Source of the DNA: Selaginella moellendorffii
Lineage: Eukaryota; Streptophyta; Lycopodiopsida; Selaginellales; Selaginellaceae
Direction: 5' to 3'
NCBI RefSeq assembly: GCF_000143415.4
Contig: NW_003314262.1
Location: forward strand, 472,078-536,077
DNA length: 64,000 nucleotides
Shown: positions 44,007 through 55,241 of the stretch, in pieces
How the letters are laid out: every line of letters starts with the position of its first letter
How positions within the stretch are numbered: position 1 is the stretch's first letter
Notes under the pieces: generated by a model
What the model saw: only the letters and a program-made list of their open reading frames with translations
What the model was told of the DNA's origin: nothing
The model's database searches: none
Translations under genes and position numbers: made by a program

Positions 44007-45251
44007 ATGGGAATTCCAGTTTATTTTGCATCGGTTTTGAAAGAACACCCGGACTGCGTTTGTGATGCCAACACGGGGCTGCTTTCAACATGCGCCAACT
44101 TGTACGTAGATGTAGGCTCCGCCATCTTTGTGATTTTGGAGAGGGAGGACTGCCCCGCCACCTTCGCCGGCTTCTATCGAGAGTTCGTGGATTCCATGCA
44201 CACCATCTTGAGTATCGCGTCGCCCAGCAAGCTTGTGTTCTTGGCTCTCGATGGAAGGCCTCCAGCTGCAAAGACTTTCCACAAGATCTTTAAGAAGTCC
44301 AACGGGCAAGGTACTGTTTCGAAGGAGGAGGAGCTGGATCCGTCATCCGTGGATGATCGGTTTCTTCCAAAGAAGGAAAAGGAAAAGTTCGCGATGGTTT
44401 GCCATGGAACGCCATTCATGGACGGTGTGGTGAGGGAACTGCGAGGTCTTGTAGCTAGAATGAGCAGTGCCCATCCAAGGATGAAGTGGATTCTCTCGAC
44501 AACGGAGGAGGATGGAGAGGGAGAGCACAAGATCTTCAAGCACATCAAGACTGTGCCTTTCAATGCCCACGACACTTTCTGCGTGGTTGGACGTGATGCG
44601 GATTTAATCATGCATTCCCTGGCCAGCCCGGTCTCGAAGAAGATCAACATTCTCAGGCAAACGCCCAGCAAGGAAGGAGGCATGGATTACAAGATTTTAA
44701 GGATTGACAAGCTGATTCGGGACTTGGAGGTTGAAATGAAGGAGCCCTCCAAAGTGAGATCGAGATCCGCAATGAGGGACTTCGTGTTCATGTGCTTCTT
44801 CCTCGGGAATGACTTTCTCCCGAACGTGGGTTTTTCCAGCGTGAAAGATGGTGTCAACATACTGCAAGCGACGTACAAGGAGGTTTTCTCGGAGATTGGA
44901 GAGTTCCTCATTGATGTGGAAGGGCAAATCAACATGACAGTTTTGGAGAGCTTCGTCCGGAAACTCTCCAGGAGAACGACGACGAGGCCAGCACAGGACG
45001 ATTGCTCCTCTCATGAAAAAAACGAGTCCTTCCTCGCGCTTCTCAATTGGTGCTGCAATTATTACTTCAATAGTTCGGCATTGCCTGAGTCTTACTATCG
45101 ATGGGAGACAGCTCCTCCTCTGGAAGAATTCGCTGCCTTCATCGCAAACCATCAGCGAGGTCCTCAAATCAGCCCAGCAGCACATGTTACATTAGACTTA
45201 AGGCCGCAATGGCTGAAATCATATACTTTTGTCACATCACGCCAAACGTAG
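44007..45251 (+). CDS. Short single-exon XRN-family 5'-3' exoribonuclease
   Basis: 414 aa with no introns. XRN N-terminal motifs are present in order: YVDVGS (~33), [11 protein letters not shown] (~78), [12 protein letters not shown] (~170), [11 protein letters not shown] (~198), and [16 protein letters not shown] (~255). All the acidic residues that hold the catalytic metal in XRN1/XRN2 are kept. The end (about 370-414) only loosely resembles the following conserved region, and the rest of XRN (several hundred residues) is absent; the stop at 45249 is followed at once by a TA microsatellite. The start [11 protein letters not shown] differs from the usual MGVPAFYRWL by losing the Arg-Trp. It could be a functional truncated paralogue, a retrocopy or a 3'-broken gene. 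Confidence 0.75.
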   Translation: MGIPVYFASVLKEHPDCVCDANTGLLSTCANLYVDVGSAIFVILEREDCPATFAGFYREFVDSMHTILSIASPSKLVFLALDGRPPAAKTFHKIFKKSNGQGTVSKEEELDPSSVDDRFLPKKEKEKFAMVCHGTPFMDGVVRELRGLVARMSSAHPRMKWILSTTEEDGEGEHKIFKHIKTVPFNAHDTFCVVGRDADLIMHSLASPVSKKINILRQTPSKEGGMDYKILRIDKLIRDLEVEMKEPSKVRSRSAMRDFVFMCFFLGNDFLPNVGFSSVKDGVNILQATYKEVFSEIGEFLIDVEGQINMTVLESFVRKLSRRTTTRPAQDDCSSHEKNESFLALLNWCCNYYFNSSALPESYYRWETAPPLEEFAAFIANHQRGPQISPAAHVTLDLRPQWLKSYTFVTSRQT

Positions 45252-45260
45252 GATCAACAC

Positions 45261-45583
<323 letters not shown>

Positions 45584-46009
45584 TCTATTCCCTTAAGCTT
45601 GAGCTTCAAAGCATTGATGTCTTTCAAAAAAAAATCCATAAAATTTCTCTTCTTCAAATTTATGAAAATTAATATGATTTAGCTAGCAATGTACTAAATC
45701 ATGTTGAAAGCCACTATAAATATTCATAAAAATCAATATGTGATTAAACTATCTTGAAGATAATAATAGATATTTATAATTTATACTTCTTATTGAATTT
45801 TATAAATACACCACAAACCTAAACCTAAGGTTTTTAAAAGAGAAACCCTAAATGTGAGGAAGGAAATAAGTCGACACTGCCTGGATTATACAAGTCTCTT
45901 TGGTGTATTGGTCATTAAAAAGCATGTACAGAGTCAAGGCAAACCTTCACTATGTCCAGGGTAGGATCAAACGTTTATTAATAGTAAATTTTAATAATAT
46001 AAAAAATTA
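45584..46009. other. AT-rich non-coding spacer
   Basis: No gene or repeat recognised; strongly AT-rich. Confidence 0.4.
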
Positions 46010-46930
46010 ATAACATACCAAGTGAATTTGATTGGTGTCACTCTGCCTTGACCCTCCAATTGCTCCCACAATAAGGCCACATATGGCTGTATTGTAATCA
46101 CTTCCAGTTTTGGGATTGTTCCAACCATATGTTGTCATTAATCTGCAAATGAAATGCTCGTCCACCAAGCATCCTTCTTGTTATAAACATTGGTGAGAAG
46201 ATGTAACAAATATGGCAGTGCTCCATCGTTTATAATGAACTGGAAATAAATTTAAAGACAAGCGTAAGAAACATCTAGGATGTTCTCCAAGTCCTGATTG
46301 TCCAGACCCAAAATTTGGATGCGGCCCATGCACAGCCACCACTTTGCCTGGATAGTAAGAGGAATCCCACACAAAGATCTTAAAGGCTGCAAAATACAAA
46401 CACATAGTCCTTCTGAAAAATAGTTATGAATTACCTTCAGTCAATTTGCTTTTGCTTGCAACTGTTACAAGAAAGCAGTGGGACCTCCTTTACTCCCTTC
46501 TACATTTACTTCTTCTTCAGAGAACTTTAGAATGGATAGCCCTGCCTCGACTAAAGGTTTGCATTCTTCCATGCCGATTAACTTCAAGCCATTGTAATGG
46601 GGATATTGCTTATTCGCAGTTCTAAACTTCCTCCCATGTCAACCTCTCTTCAAATTGATTTCATGCGGACCTTGATCCCGAATGCTTCAACATCATCCAT
46701 CAACTCGTGAATGTCAGGGTCACTAGCATGATGTTATACACAACAGATAAGCTGGGTGTGTTTCTTCGTACAATTTGTTCTTCAAAAAGGCTCAATCCAG
46801 CTTTTAACGTAGATGGAAGTCTAGAGTTTAAAAGAACTTCCAAAATTTCATCAATCTCATGGATAAGAAATTGGATGCACTCCACAGAATGGACAAACAA
46901 TTCAGGACCATGAAAGTAACATTTCATTAG
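46010..46930 (-). pseudogene. Decayed coding relic of unknown family
   Basis: Short protein-like pieces on the minus strand that do not connect into a frame: TYGWNNPKTGSDYNTAICG and GAIGGSRQSDTNQ (about 46025-46140), PGKVVAVHGPHPNFGSGQSG (about 46260-46340), and a helical piece at 46700-46927. I do not recognise the family. Stops and shifts between pieces suggest a pseudogene. Confidence 0.35.
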
Positions 46931-46997
46931 CTATGCACTAAAGAGATATAATATAACATGTTTAGGGTTTAGGGCTAATGGATCCGTTTAAACCCTA

Positions 46998-48190
46998 ATG
47001 TCTGTCGTGGCGTTCCGGGCTCTTCGTCTCTTCTCCGTCGCACGCAGCGCTAGCCCTAGAGGATCGGTCCGCCTTCGCGCTTGCTCCACCACCGCCACGG
47101 CCTGCTGCGGCGCCATGGAGCAGTTTGAATCGTTCCGCGCAGAGATGGATGCGTCCAATGCCGTGAGGGAGCAGCTTCGATCGGCGGTGTCAGAGCTGGA
47201 CAACGCCACTCGCCTCATGAATGCGGCATTGCTTCCAATCCATCACTCCTCCTCCGGCGGTAAGCGTAGATCTATTGCGTTCTTCTCTTTAAAAATTTAA
47301 ACTTCCAGATAGTATCAAGAAAGCCAAGAGCTACCTTCCAGAGATACGAAAGGCTTACATGGACCTCACGGCGATCATCAAAGCTCGGCCCGAGGAGTAC
47401 TACAAGTAAGTGTATGTACGATGTTTTTTTTTTTCTTTCTTCTTGCGTGTGTGTTTGTCATAGATGGATGGTTTGAGAGCTATCTCTTTCCTTTTTTTCT
47501 TCCAGGTATCACGACTACTGGCGGAATCAAACGCAGGTCGTGGTTTCCTTGCTCGCATTCTCGCACTGGTTGGAGACTGGAGATCTTCTTTCTCACGCTG
47601 ACGCGCAAGAGCTCCTGGAGCGTAAGCTCGATTACAACTTCATTCTTGGCTTACTTCATTCTCATCATTTGCAGTGAAGAAAGAAGATTTCTTTCTGGAT
47701 CTAGACGACTATCTAGTGGGTAAGTTTCGAGTCTCCAGGCTTTTTTTCGTGTTTTGATCTTTGATCTTTGTCGCAGGCCTATGCAACATGTCCAGCGAGC
47801 TGGTATGTGTAAATGCGTGGTTTTTATTGTACGTTTTGTGAGGATTTTTAACTTCTTTCCATACTGTGCACAGCCAAGATACGTCGTGAATCAAGTTGTC
47901 GCGGGAGCTTACGATTGTCCCGAGAGAGTTTCGCTGTTCTTGAGCGATTTGTACTCCGCGTTCCGGCTCCTCAATCTCCGAAACGATCATCTCAGGAAGC
48001 GATTTGACGGTACGAAGTGAAAATCTTTCGCTCTACACTGACCCCAGTTTCTTTGTTTTGTTTTTTTTTTTTTTTCTTGCGTGAAGGATTGAAATACGAC
48101 CTCAAGAAAGTCGAGGAGATTTTGTATGACGTGAAGATCAGAGGGCTTCTTACAGGAAAGGAAAGCAAGACACCGGAAGAGACCAAGTGA
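46998..48190 (+). CDS. Translin
   Basis: Exons 46998-47259, 47309-47405, 47506-47621, 47675-47719, 47777-47802, 47874-48009 and 48087-48190 encode 261 aa. Residues from ~40 on are translin: EQFESFRAEMDASNAVREQL, ARPEEYYKYHDYWRN, LLAFSHWLETGDLL, LDDYLVGLCNMSSELPRYVVN, and LLNLRNDHLRKRFDGLKYD. The first ~39 residues (Arg/Ser/Ala-rich, no acids) look like a mitochondrial or plastid presequence. M40 gives a normal cytosolic start, so dual localisation is possible. Translin binds RNA/DNA and, with TRAX, forms the C3PO nuclease; TRAX is not in this window. AAACCCTAATG places a telo-box right at the start codon. Confidence 0.93.
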
Positions 48191-48253
48191 TAATGATCTC
48201 AGGTAGCTCGCTTTTATTTTATAGTAGCACTACCCCAAACTAGGAATGATCCA

Positions 48254-48517
48254 TCATCCTAGCTTGGGAACTTGACTCACTTTGTTGTTAGAATCCGTGA
48301 AGAGCCGCACTCGATCCTTGCGAAAATCCATGGTCATCATGCTGCCCTCTGGAAGGATGACAACATCAAGGGTGCTGTGAACCTCCTTGAGCTTCTTCTT
48401 GGCTTCCTCGGCGTCCATGCCGACGAATTCGTCCCATTTATCTGCAGACGAGCAAGTTTAGATCATGAATGGAGAAAATCGAAACTTACCTGCGCAGCAA
48501 GGTTTCTCTCCGCTCAT
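48254..48517 (-). CDS. Potato inhibitor I family serine protease inhibitor
   Basis: Exon 1 48517-48490 and exon 2 48441-48254 give 71 aa. The fold signature is complete: KWDEFVGMDAEEAKKKL, then VVILPEGSMMTMDFRKDRVRLF and a C-terminal VPKLG. By alignment with eglin c and other members the reactive bond lies after Met in TM|DF, so P1 is Met, which favours chymotrypsin/elastase/subtilisin-like targets. No signal peptide, so intracellular. CC near the N-terminus (KPCCAG) is common in plant members. It acts against insect or microbial proteases, or on endogenous subtilases (inferred). Convergent with translin: only 63 bp between stop codons. Confidence 0.9.
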
Positions 48518-48700
48518 CGTTCTCTCCCAAGCAAACAAACACACTGTGAACAGTGATAGCCCTCTATATGATATCTATAAGCGAATACACCCAGTAAGAT
48601 TCCACGTCCACGCGTGCTCGAAGCGTGCCCTGTCTTGACAAAGAAAGCGAAATGAAAGAGTTCGTTTAGAACGTAATACTATGTGTCTTACTTCTTGTGT

Positions 48701-51700
48701 TCATGGAACACGGCACTGGCCAACTTGCCAGATCTCATTGGCGTACTGTGAGATGGTCCTGTCGCTGCTAAACTTTCCCGATCCAGCAGTGCTAAGAATC
48801 GACATCTTCATCCATTTTGCGCGATTCCTAGACAGGAAAAAGAGTCATGTAAGTCACGGCTCGAGGAAAGAAATGTGTCTATACTTGTAAGTCTCGTCGA
48901 CTTTGTCTTGGGCATCCAGGTACCCGGGGAAGTCTTGACCGACGAGAAAATAATCCCCTCGGCCATAGCCGGTGTCACCCTCAAGAGCCTCTAACAGTGG
49001 CTCGTAATCGAAATCGCCAAACGCTTTCGAGCGAATGAAGTCCTTCACCTCTTCGAAGCGCGGGTCGGGAACAAACTACAAGAACACATGAGAAGTTACT
49101 TGTGAAAGAGATGATCATAGGATTGAGAAGCATTACTTTGCCTTGTTCTCTTTCTTTTCTCAGCCTGGGGACGTCGTCGGCCCGAGCACCAAAGAGGAAG
49201 AAGTTGTCTTCACCAATTTCCTCTCGGATCTCAATATTGGCTCCGTCCAGTGTCCCGATTATCAGGCTCCCGTTGAGCGCAAACTTCATGTTGCTCGTAC
49301 CGCTTGCTTCCATTCCAGCCGTGCTGATGTGCTGCGAGAGCTCACTGGCAGGGATGGCGAGCTCTGCCACCGTGACATTGTAATTTGGAATGAAAACAAC
49401 CTGAATAGAGGAAGCGATCTCGGTTTTTGGTATTGAAAGCATCACAAGCTTTCGTACCTTGAGATGTGGAGAGACGTTGGGATCATTGTTGACAACAGCT
49501 CCAACGTCAGTAACAAGTTTGACAATTCGTTTTGCCTGTGCGTAAGTTGCAAAAGCTTTGCCACCGAACATGACAGTTCGTGGGACAGTGTTCGCACGTT
49601 CTTCGGGACTCATCTCCTACATTGACAACCAGCTATTAGAAACGAGAAAAAAGAGAAAGGAAACTTATAACTGTGGCAGACCTTGATCGTTTTGTAACGA
49701 TAGATCACGGATAATATATTGAGCAGCTGACGCTTATACTCGTGAATCCGCTTGATTTGAATGTCGAAAAGAGTTTGTGGATTGACTTCGACCCCTACAA
49801 CCTTGAGCAAGTAATCTGCGAACCGGACTTTGTTGGCTAGCTTGGCAGCGTTCCATTCTTCCTGGAGTTGTTTGTTCTCTGCAAACTGAATTCAAGGCAA
49901 AACTTACCGCCTGTCTTTTGAAATATAGATCTTACCTCTCTCAGGCCACTGAGAAGGTCGAGGTTTGTGACCCATTTATCAGTCCTCAGCCACTTGGTAA
50001 TGATCGCACTTAATTCGGGGCTGCAAAAACGTAGCCACCGCCTTGGAGTGACACCATTTGTCTTGTTATTAAATTTTTCGGGCCATAGCGAATAGAAGTC
50101 GGAAAAGAGCTCCTTCTTCAATATCTCGCTGTGCAGCTCTGCAACTCCATTCACCTGGCAAGCATAATCAGCGTGCCTTCCTCGCTATAAATTTGTAAAC
50201 GTTACCGAATGAGCAGACACAACACACAAGTGTGCCATGCGCACAAGCTTCTTTTCGGGGTTGGAGTTATCCAAAACTTGTAGAGCTTCCAGTTTACTTT
50301 CTAACTCGGGCCTTGTTCTAGCCACAAGCACTTGAAACTGCAAATACAAGCAATTTTATAAGACAAACTCAATGAGAGAGAGAGTGAGAATGCCTACCCG
50401 CTTATCAATTTCTGCTATAATCTCCATATGCCGAGGTAAAAGCTTGGCCATGACAACTTGTGACCACTTCTCAAGTGCTTCCGGAAGAACAGTATGGTTA
50501 GTATATGCTATAGTGCTGTTAGAATCGACAACATAGAAGAAAGTTGACAGACCGGGAATTACTTGTGTGAAAAAAGAAGAACCAACCTGGAAGTAATGTT
50601 CCACGCCTGATCCCATCCAAGTCCTTCGTCGTCCATCAAAATCCTCATCAATTCTGGAATTGCCAGCGTTGGATGCGTATCGTTTAGTTGAACAGCAACT
50701 TTATTTGGAAACTCATCCCATGAGATAGCTCCACGTCTTTCTTTGAAACGCGAGAAAATATCCTATATCACGAAGACAGTATACTTTCAAGCTGAAACGC
50801 TTAAAACACACACAATCACCTGCAACGAAGCACTGCACAGCATGTACTGCTGCTTCAGACGCAAGAGCTTTCCATCTTCAGTACTGTCTCCAGGATATAA
50901 AACTGAGCAGATCTGGAAGGAAGTATATATGTCATACGAAACAAAGTTTTGTTTTAAACAAGAACGCACCTGGTCGGCCTTAAGCTGCAGCTGAACTGCT
51001 TCCTCGTGTTTTCCGGCGTTAAAAGCATACAAGTCAAAATCTTCGGCGGGCACGCGCGCTTCCCAAATTCGAAGGCTGATTGTGTTCTTTGTGTTGTAGC
51101 CAGGGATGGGGATATCATAAGCCAGAGCCTGCATAACTTCTCCCCCGATCCATTTCCGCCTTGAAAGATGGTAGAAGAGCTTAGAGTTTTGTAAACGCTA
51201 GAAGCAAAAAACAAATCACCTTCCATCAGAATCGACTTGCACCTCACCGAAAAATCGAACTGGATATGTTACGTCGTGCCTGACTATTTCCCAAGGGCTA
51301 GACTTCTGCCAGGGAAGATCAAGTGAGCACGAACGATTGCTTCGCTAACAAGCAAGGGAAATACCTCTAGCCAGTCCTCTGCATATTCTTCCTGGCCTTT
51401 AGAGGAAATTATCTGCTTAAAAAGCCCGTACTTGTATCGTAGGCCATATCCCCACGCTGGTAAATCGAGAGTCGCCATGGAATCTAGAAAACACGAGGCA
51501 AGCCTCCCGAGACCTCCATTTCCAAGAGCTGCATCTTTTTCCTGGAGAGAAAATTCCTTTAGCTCGAACGAAACCACAAAGTTTGGATACTTAGAACTTA
51601 CTTGTTCTCGTACGTTCTCGAGATCATGGCCCAGCTTCGTCAGCGCAGCCGCGTAAGCGTCCGAGAGGCCGAGATTTCCAATGGCATTGGTGAGAGCTCT

Positions 51701-52071
51701 TCCTTGGAGAAACTCCATGGACAAGTAATAAACTTGCTTGGGATCCTCCTCGTGGAAATGCTTGTATGTTTCGTTCCATCTCTATAAAATTTCCATGGAT
51801 CCAACCAAGAGAAAAGAATCATGTTCTTCCTCTAACAATCCATCCAAGAAAAATTTCTATATCGTGAATAGGAGACTAGACAGACCTGGACAAGGGCGTC
51901 TTTCACGCTCGCCGCAGTGGCATAGAATGCCTGCTCCACCTCGAACTTAAACGGCGAGAATCGAGAAGAGAACTGCGAATGGTAGACAATGTTGGCCGCC
52001 ACACCGAAAGAATCCCCGGGAGTGGGATGCGCAATGGCAGGCACCGCCGATTCGCTCGCATTGGACGCCAT
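48701..52071 (-). CDS. PHS2: Alpha-1,4-glucan phosphorylase, cytosolic (PHS2 type), 15 exons
   Basis: Fifteen exons from 52071 to 48701 give 833 aa in frame. Family blocks: [107 protein letters not shown], and the PLP site [14 protein letters not shown] with the Schiff-base Lys679. It splits alpha-1,4-glucans with phosphate to give glucose-1-phosphate. There is no transit peptide and no ~80-residue insertion before the C-terminal half, both of which mark the plastid isoform, so this is the cytosolic form acting on maltose-derived heteroglycans. C-terminus [20 protein letters not shown] is complete. Confidence 0.96.
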
Positions 52072-52322
52072 TGCGGAGCTGCCACACGATCAATCGCGGC
52101 GCCAGGCCGAGAAATCCCCTACCTTGCGCGCTCGCTAGCGAAATATTTTCTCGATCGCGATCGATCAATCACGAGCCCACGCTTGCCAAGCGGCAGCCTT
52201 ATACAACACGAGAAAGGAATCTTTTTTCTTCCAATTAGTTTATTCTAAGCAATACTAATCAAATATGCCTTAAAAATTTTAATCGAATAAAAGCCCTAAA
52301 ATCAAATAAACCCTAAAAAACT

Positions 52323-54466
52323 TTAACCCTGTATTTTGGATTGCTTGAGCTTTGAGTAAATCCTTATGGCATAGAGAATGAGGAGTAAAAACGCGGTGGT
52401 GGCGAGCCCAGCGTAAGCAGCCCAGAGGAGATGGATGGAGCTCCTCACGGGGCGGCACTTACCATCCACGATCACCGAGAAAGCGCGCACCACAAAGGAG
52501 CAATTCGCGAGGCTTTCCAGCGATGGGGTGGCGTCGATGAGCGTCTGCGCGGCGGCGCTGTAGGCCAGAATGGTCCTGTAGATCGGGTCTGGGATGTGCT
52601 GCACGCCTTCGGCGGTAGCACACTCGTGCTCGTCTTTGGCCGAGCATCGAAACGGCTGGAGCACCTGCAAGTTTTTTCCATGAAAAACCATCAAAGTTTG
52701 TGACGATCGATCTGAAAGCAGCGTCTCTTAATTACCTGGGGAACGTTACCTATGGCCACAGTGCCTTCGAGGCACTGCCCTGTAAGTTTGTAGTGTGGAG
52801 GGCCGGAGAATGGATTGCAAATGTGGGGGATGACGCGGTTGTCCCCGATGCCATCCATCGTCGTACGCAGCTTCGATATATTCCTATTCGCCTGGCAAGA
52901 GAAAAGCTTCGGATTTAGATGCATGGCTGGAACACCACAAGCTTGCTTACCTGTGCGATAACTCTGTACATGCCTTCACGTATCTTGAGGACTGAGTCGT
53001 TCCCATTCTTGGAATCGACGCAAGGCAGGAGCAAGCCCAGTGCGTTTGTGTTGTTGTATGGGTTTTGTTGATACTCCTCTAGAGCTGTACAGGAGTCGTC
53101 CACGACACTGACAGCTTATTTCAGGTGAGAAAGAAGCGGACAAAGAAAAACTATCAGATTACTTGTGAGCCGCGTAAGACAATCCAAAGGCGATCCAGCT
53201 GAATACTGTCAGTAGCCAAAGAGCAACAGTAATCCTGCCATAACATAACGAAAAGGCATAAGATACTTTCAAAAAATTAGAACAAGACAAAAAAACTACT
53301 TACAACGGAAAGAACCACCACCAAAACGGAAGCGTCTTCTCTGCAACACCATTTAATGTTCAGTATACACGAGTACTTATCACAGAAATCTGACCCTACC
53401 GATCAAAATAACTAGTCCCACTATCAAAAAGAGCATTATTACCGAGCTCGTAACAAGGATAGTGATGTATCTGCAATGAGAAAAAAATGGTTAACCACAT
53501 CGCTTAACAATCGCAATGGAGCTAACCTCACATTTCTTTCAACGTTCTCTCAATCAGCTTCTTGTTGTCCTGAACCTTTTGTTGGATTTGCACGGCTTCA
53601 AAGTAGAGCCTAGCCTTCGACGAGAACAGAGTAGTAAGGTTACCATCGAATGGCTCCAACTTGGTCGTTATATCCGTCATCTCTGTCGTGACATTGTATA
53701 TAGTAGCTGTGGCATTGTTGGCAGCCTCAATAAGAACATCTTTCACAACGTTGGCGTCCTCGTGTAGCCTCTTGTTTCCGACAAGAAGCAAGCAGCAAAA
53801 GACACTAAACGAGCCCAAAGTCAGTCATCGATATAAACAAGCTTCGAAGCACGGAGAACACTTACAGTGCTAACAGTGTCAAAAGAATCAAAGCCGCCGA
53901 AGACGCAATAGAGTGATGGGAATTTGAAGCACTAGGAGCAATCTTTTGGAATTTTAAATCCCTCCTCTTCATCGATCGAACAAAAAGCAGCGCCAGGAAA
54001 ACGAGGCCAAGTAGTACTGATGCCACCGCAAGTGCGTACCCATATATCCCCGAAAAAAGCACCGACTAGCATCACAAAAGCATCACGATTAGGAGCTTCA
54101 CCAAATTTTCACTTTGTAGCAAATTACAAACAAGACGATCTACTTACCGCCCAGTAATGCTTGTTCTCGATGTCAAATCCCCCTCGGTAGTGCTTGAGAC
54201 CATCTAGAGGATCCACACGGCGCGTCTCCCCAGGCAAGGAATCGCTGAAATTCCGTGTGTGTCGGAGATATTTCGCCTCAGCACCTGGAAAATTCACAGA
54301 AAAAGATGTCAGTTGCTTGAATCGATCAAGAAAACCTCTCAAGCTTACCGCGATCCAGCAGGAACGCGCGCCTGGAATGTAATGCATCATGCCCTTGCAA
54401 AGACCGTGGGAAGAAAGCGCAAAGAACAATCACGAGGCCCAGCCCGAGCTGCGCGACGATCCCCAT
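52323..54466 (-). CDS. Multi-span plasma-membrane protein, At2g25270/At2g12400 family
   Basis: Ten exons (54466-54349, 54284-54148, 54065-53866, 53804-53532, 53470-53400, 53340-53304, 53234-53163, 53107-52951, 52891-52736, 52664-52323) sum to 520 aa. A signal peptide or first membrane span is followed by RRVDPLDGLKHYRGGFDIENKHYW, the family hallmark. Then come paired membrane spans, a long coiled extracellular segment, two more spans, a Cys-bearing loop with LEEYQQNPYNNTNAL, and a last span at ~490-510. The topology resembles animal Tweety proteins, but the function in plants is unknown. Exon phases agree throughout. Confidence 0.82.
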
Positions 54467-55241
54467 GACCGGCGATCGCGCATAGCTGCCAAAATCTCGG
54501 CAATATTTCAGCTCACAAGGCGCCCGCTCATTCTGCGATCAAGCGATCGGCCAAACAAAGAAATCAACAACCAGAGATCCACCCTTCCCGCCGCGGCGAT
54601 GGATCGATCGATCGCTTGCGCTTCCTAGAGCGCCATCCCGGAATGCGGCAGGATCGTCGCCGGGGCGCCTTCCATCTCCACAGCGAAGCCACAAAACCCT
54701 CCATCTCCATCCCGAAATATAAACCTCTTCTTGGAGCTTTCGATTCTTTTGCCCCTTCCCCAAGCATGGCATCATGGGCGGCATACCCACGGCAGCCTCG
54801 GCAAAAGCAATGCCAGCCTCGGATGTCCAGCCTCGGCAGGCTCGAGAGGCTCGGCAGCCATGCCATGCCATGCCACGTCGTCCGCCACGTAATCACTTTG
54901 CATTCCCGCCACGTCTGGGTGTTTCTTTCCTTTAGTTTTTATACATGGAACTTTTTCGTTCGGGGTAGGGCCGGGCCTTCTTTGTTTCCTCTTTTTGGTT
55001 ATCTAACCAATTTTTTCCGCTTGCGCAATGTCGGCGACGGCGACTGTGGAGAGTAGAATCTTCATAACGAGAAGTCGAAGTCGATGGAAGCAATTCAGAC
55101 TTTCTCTCATCAGTCCCAGTCCCAGCTTTGAGTAGTGGAGAATCAAAGCGTTTTTATGGTGTAGCAAAGATGGCTAGATCATCTCGATCCAAAACAGTTG
55201 AAAATCAAAGCGATTGGGATTGATTCACACGGGTCAAAACG
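54467..55241. other. Intergenic region between divergent genes
   Basis: 775 bp separating the membrane-protein start (minus) and the PPR start (plus). GC-rich at 54540-54880, with GATC runs and several CAGCCTCGG copies near 54787-54840. The open frames here overlap on both strands and match nothing; no gene called. Confidence 0.45.

Noticed and set aside
54564-55056. 110-aa and 146-aa frames in the GC-rich region before the PPR gene
   Set aside because: Opposing frames over low-complexity CAGCCTCGG and GATC repeats with no known domain.
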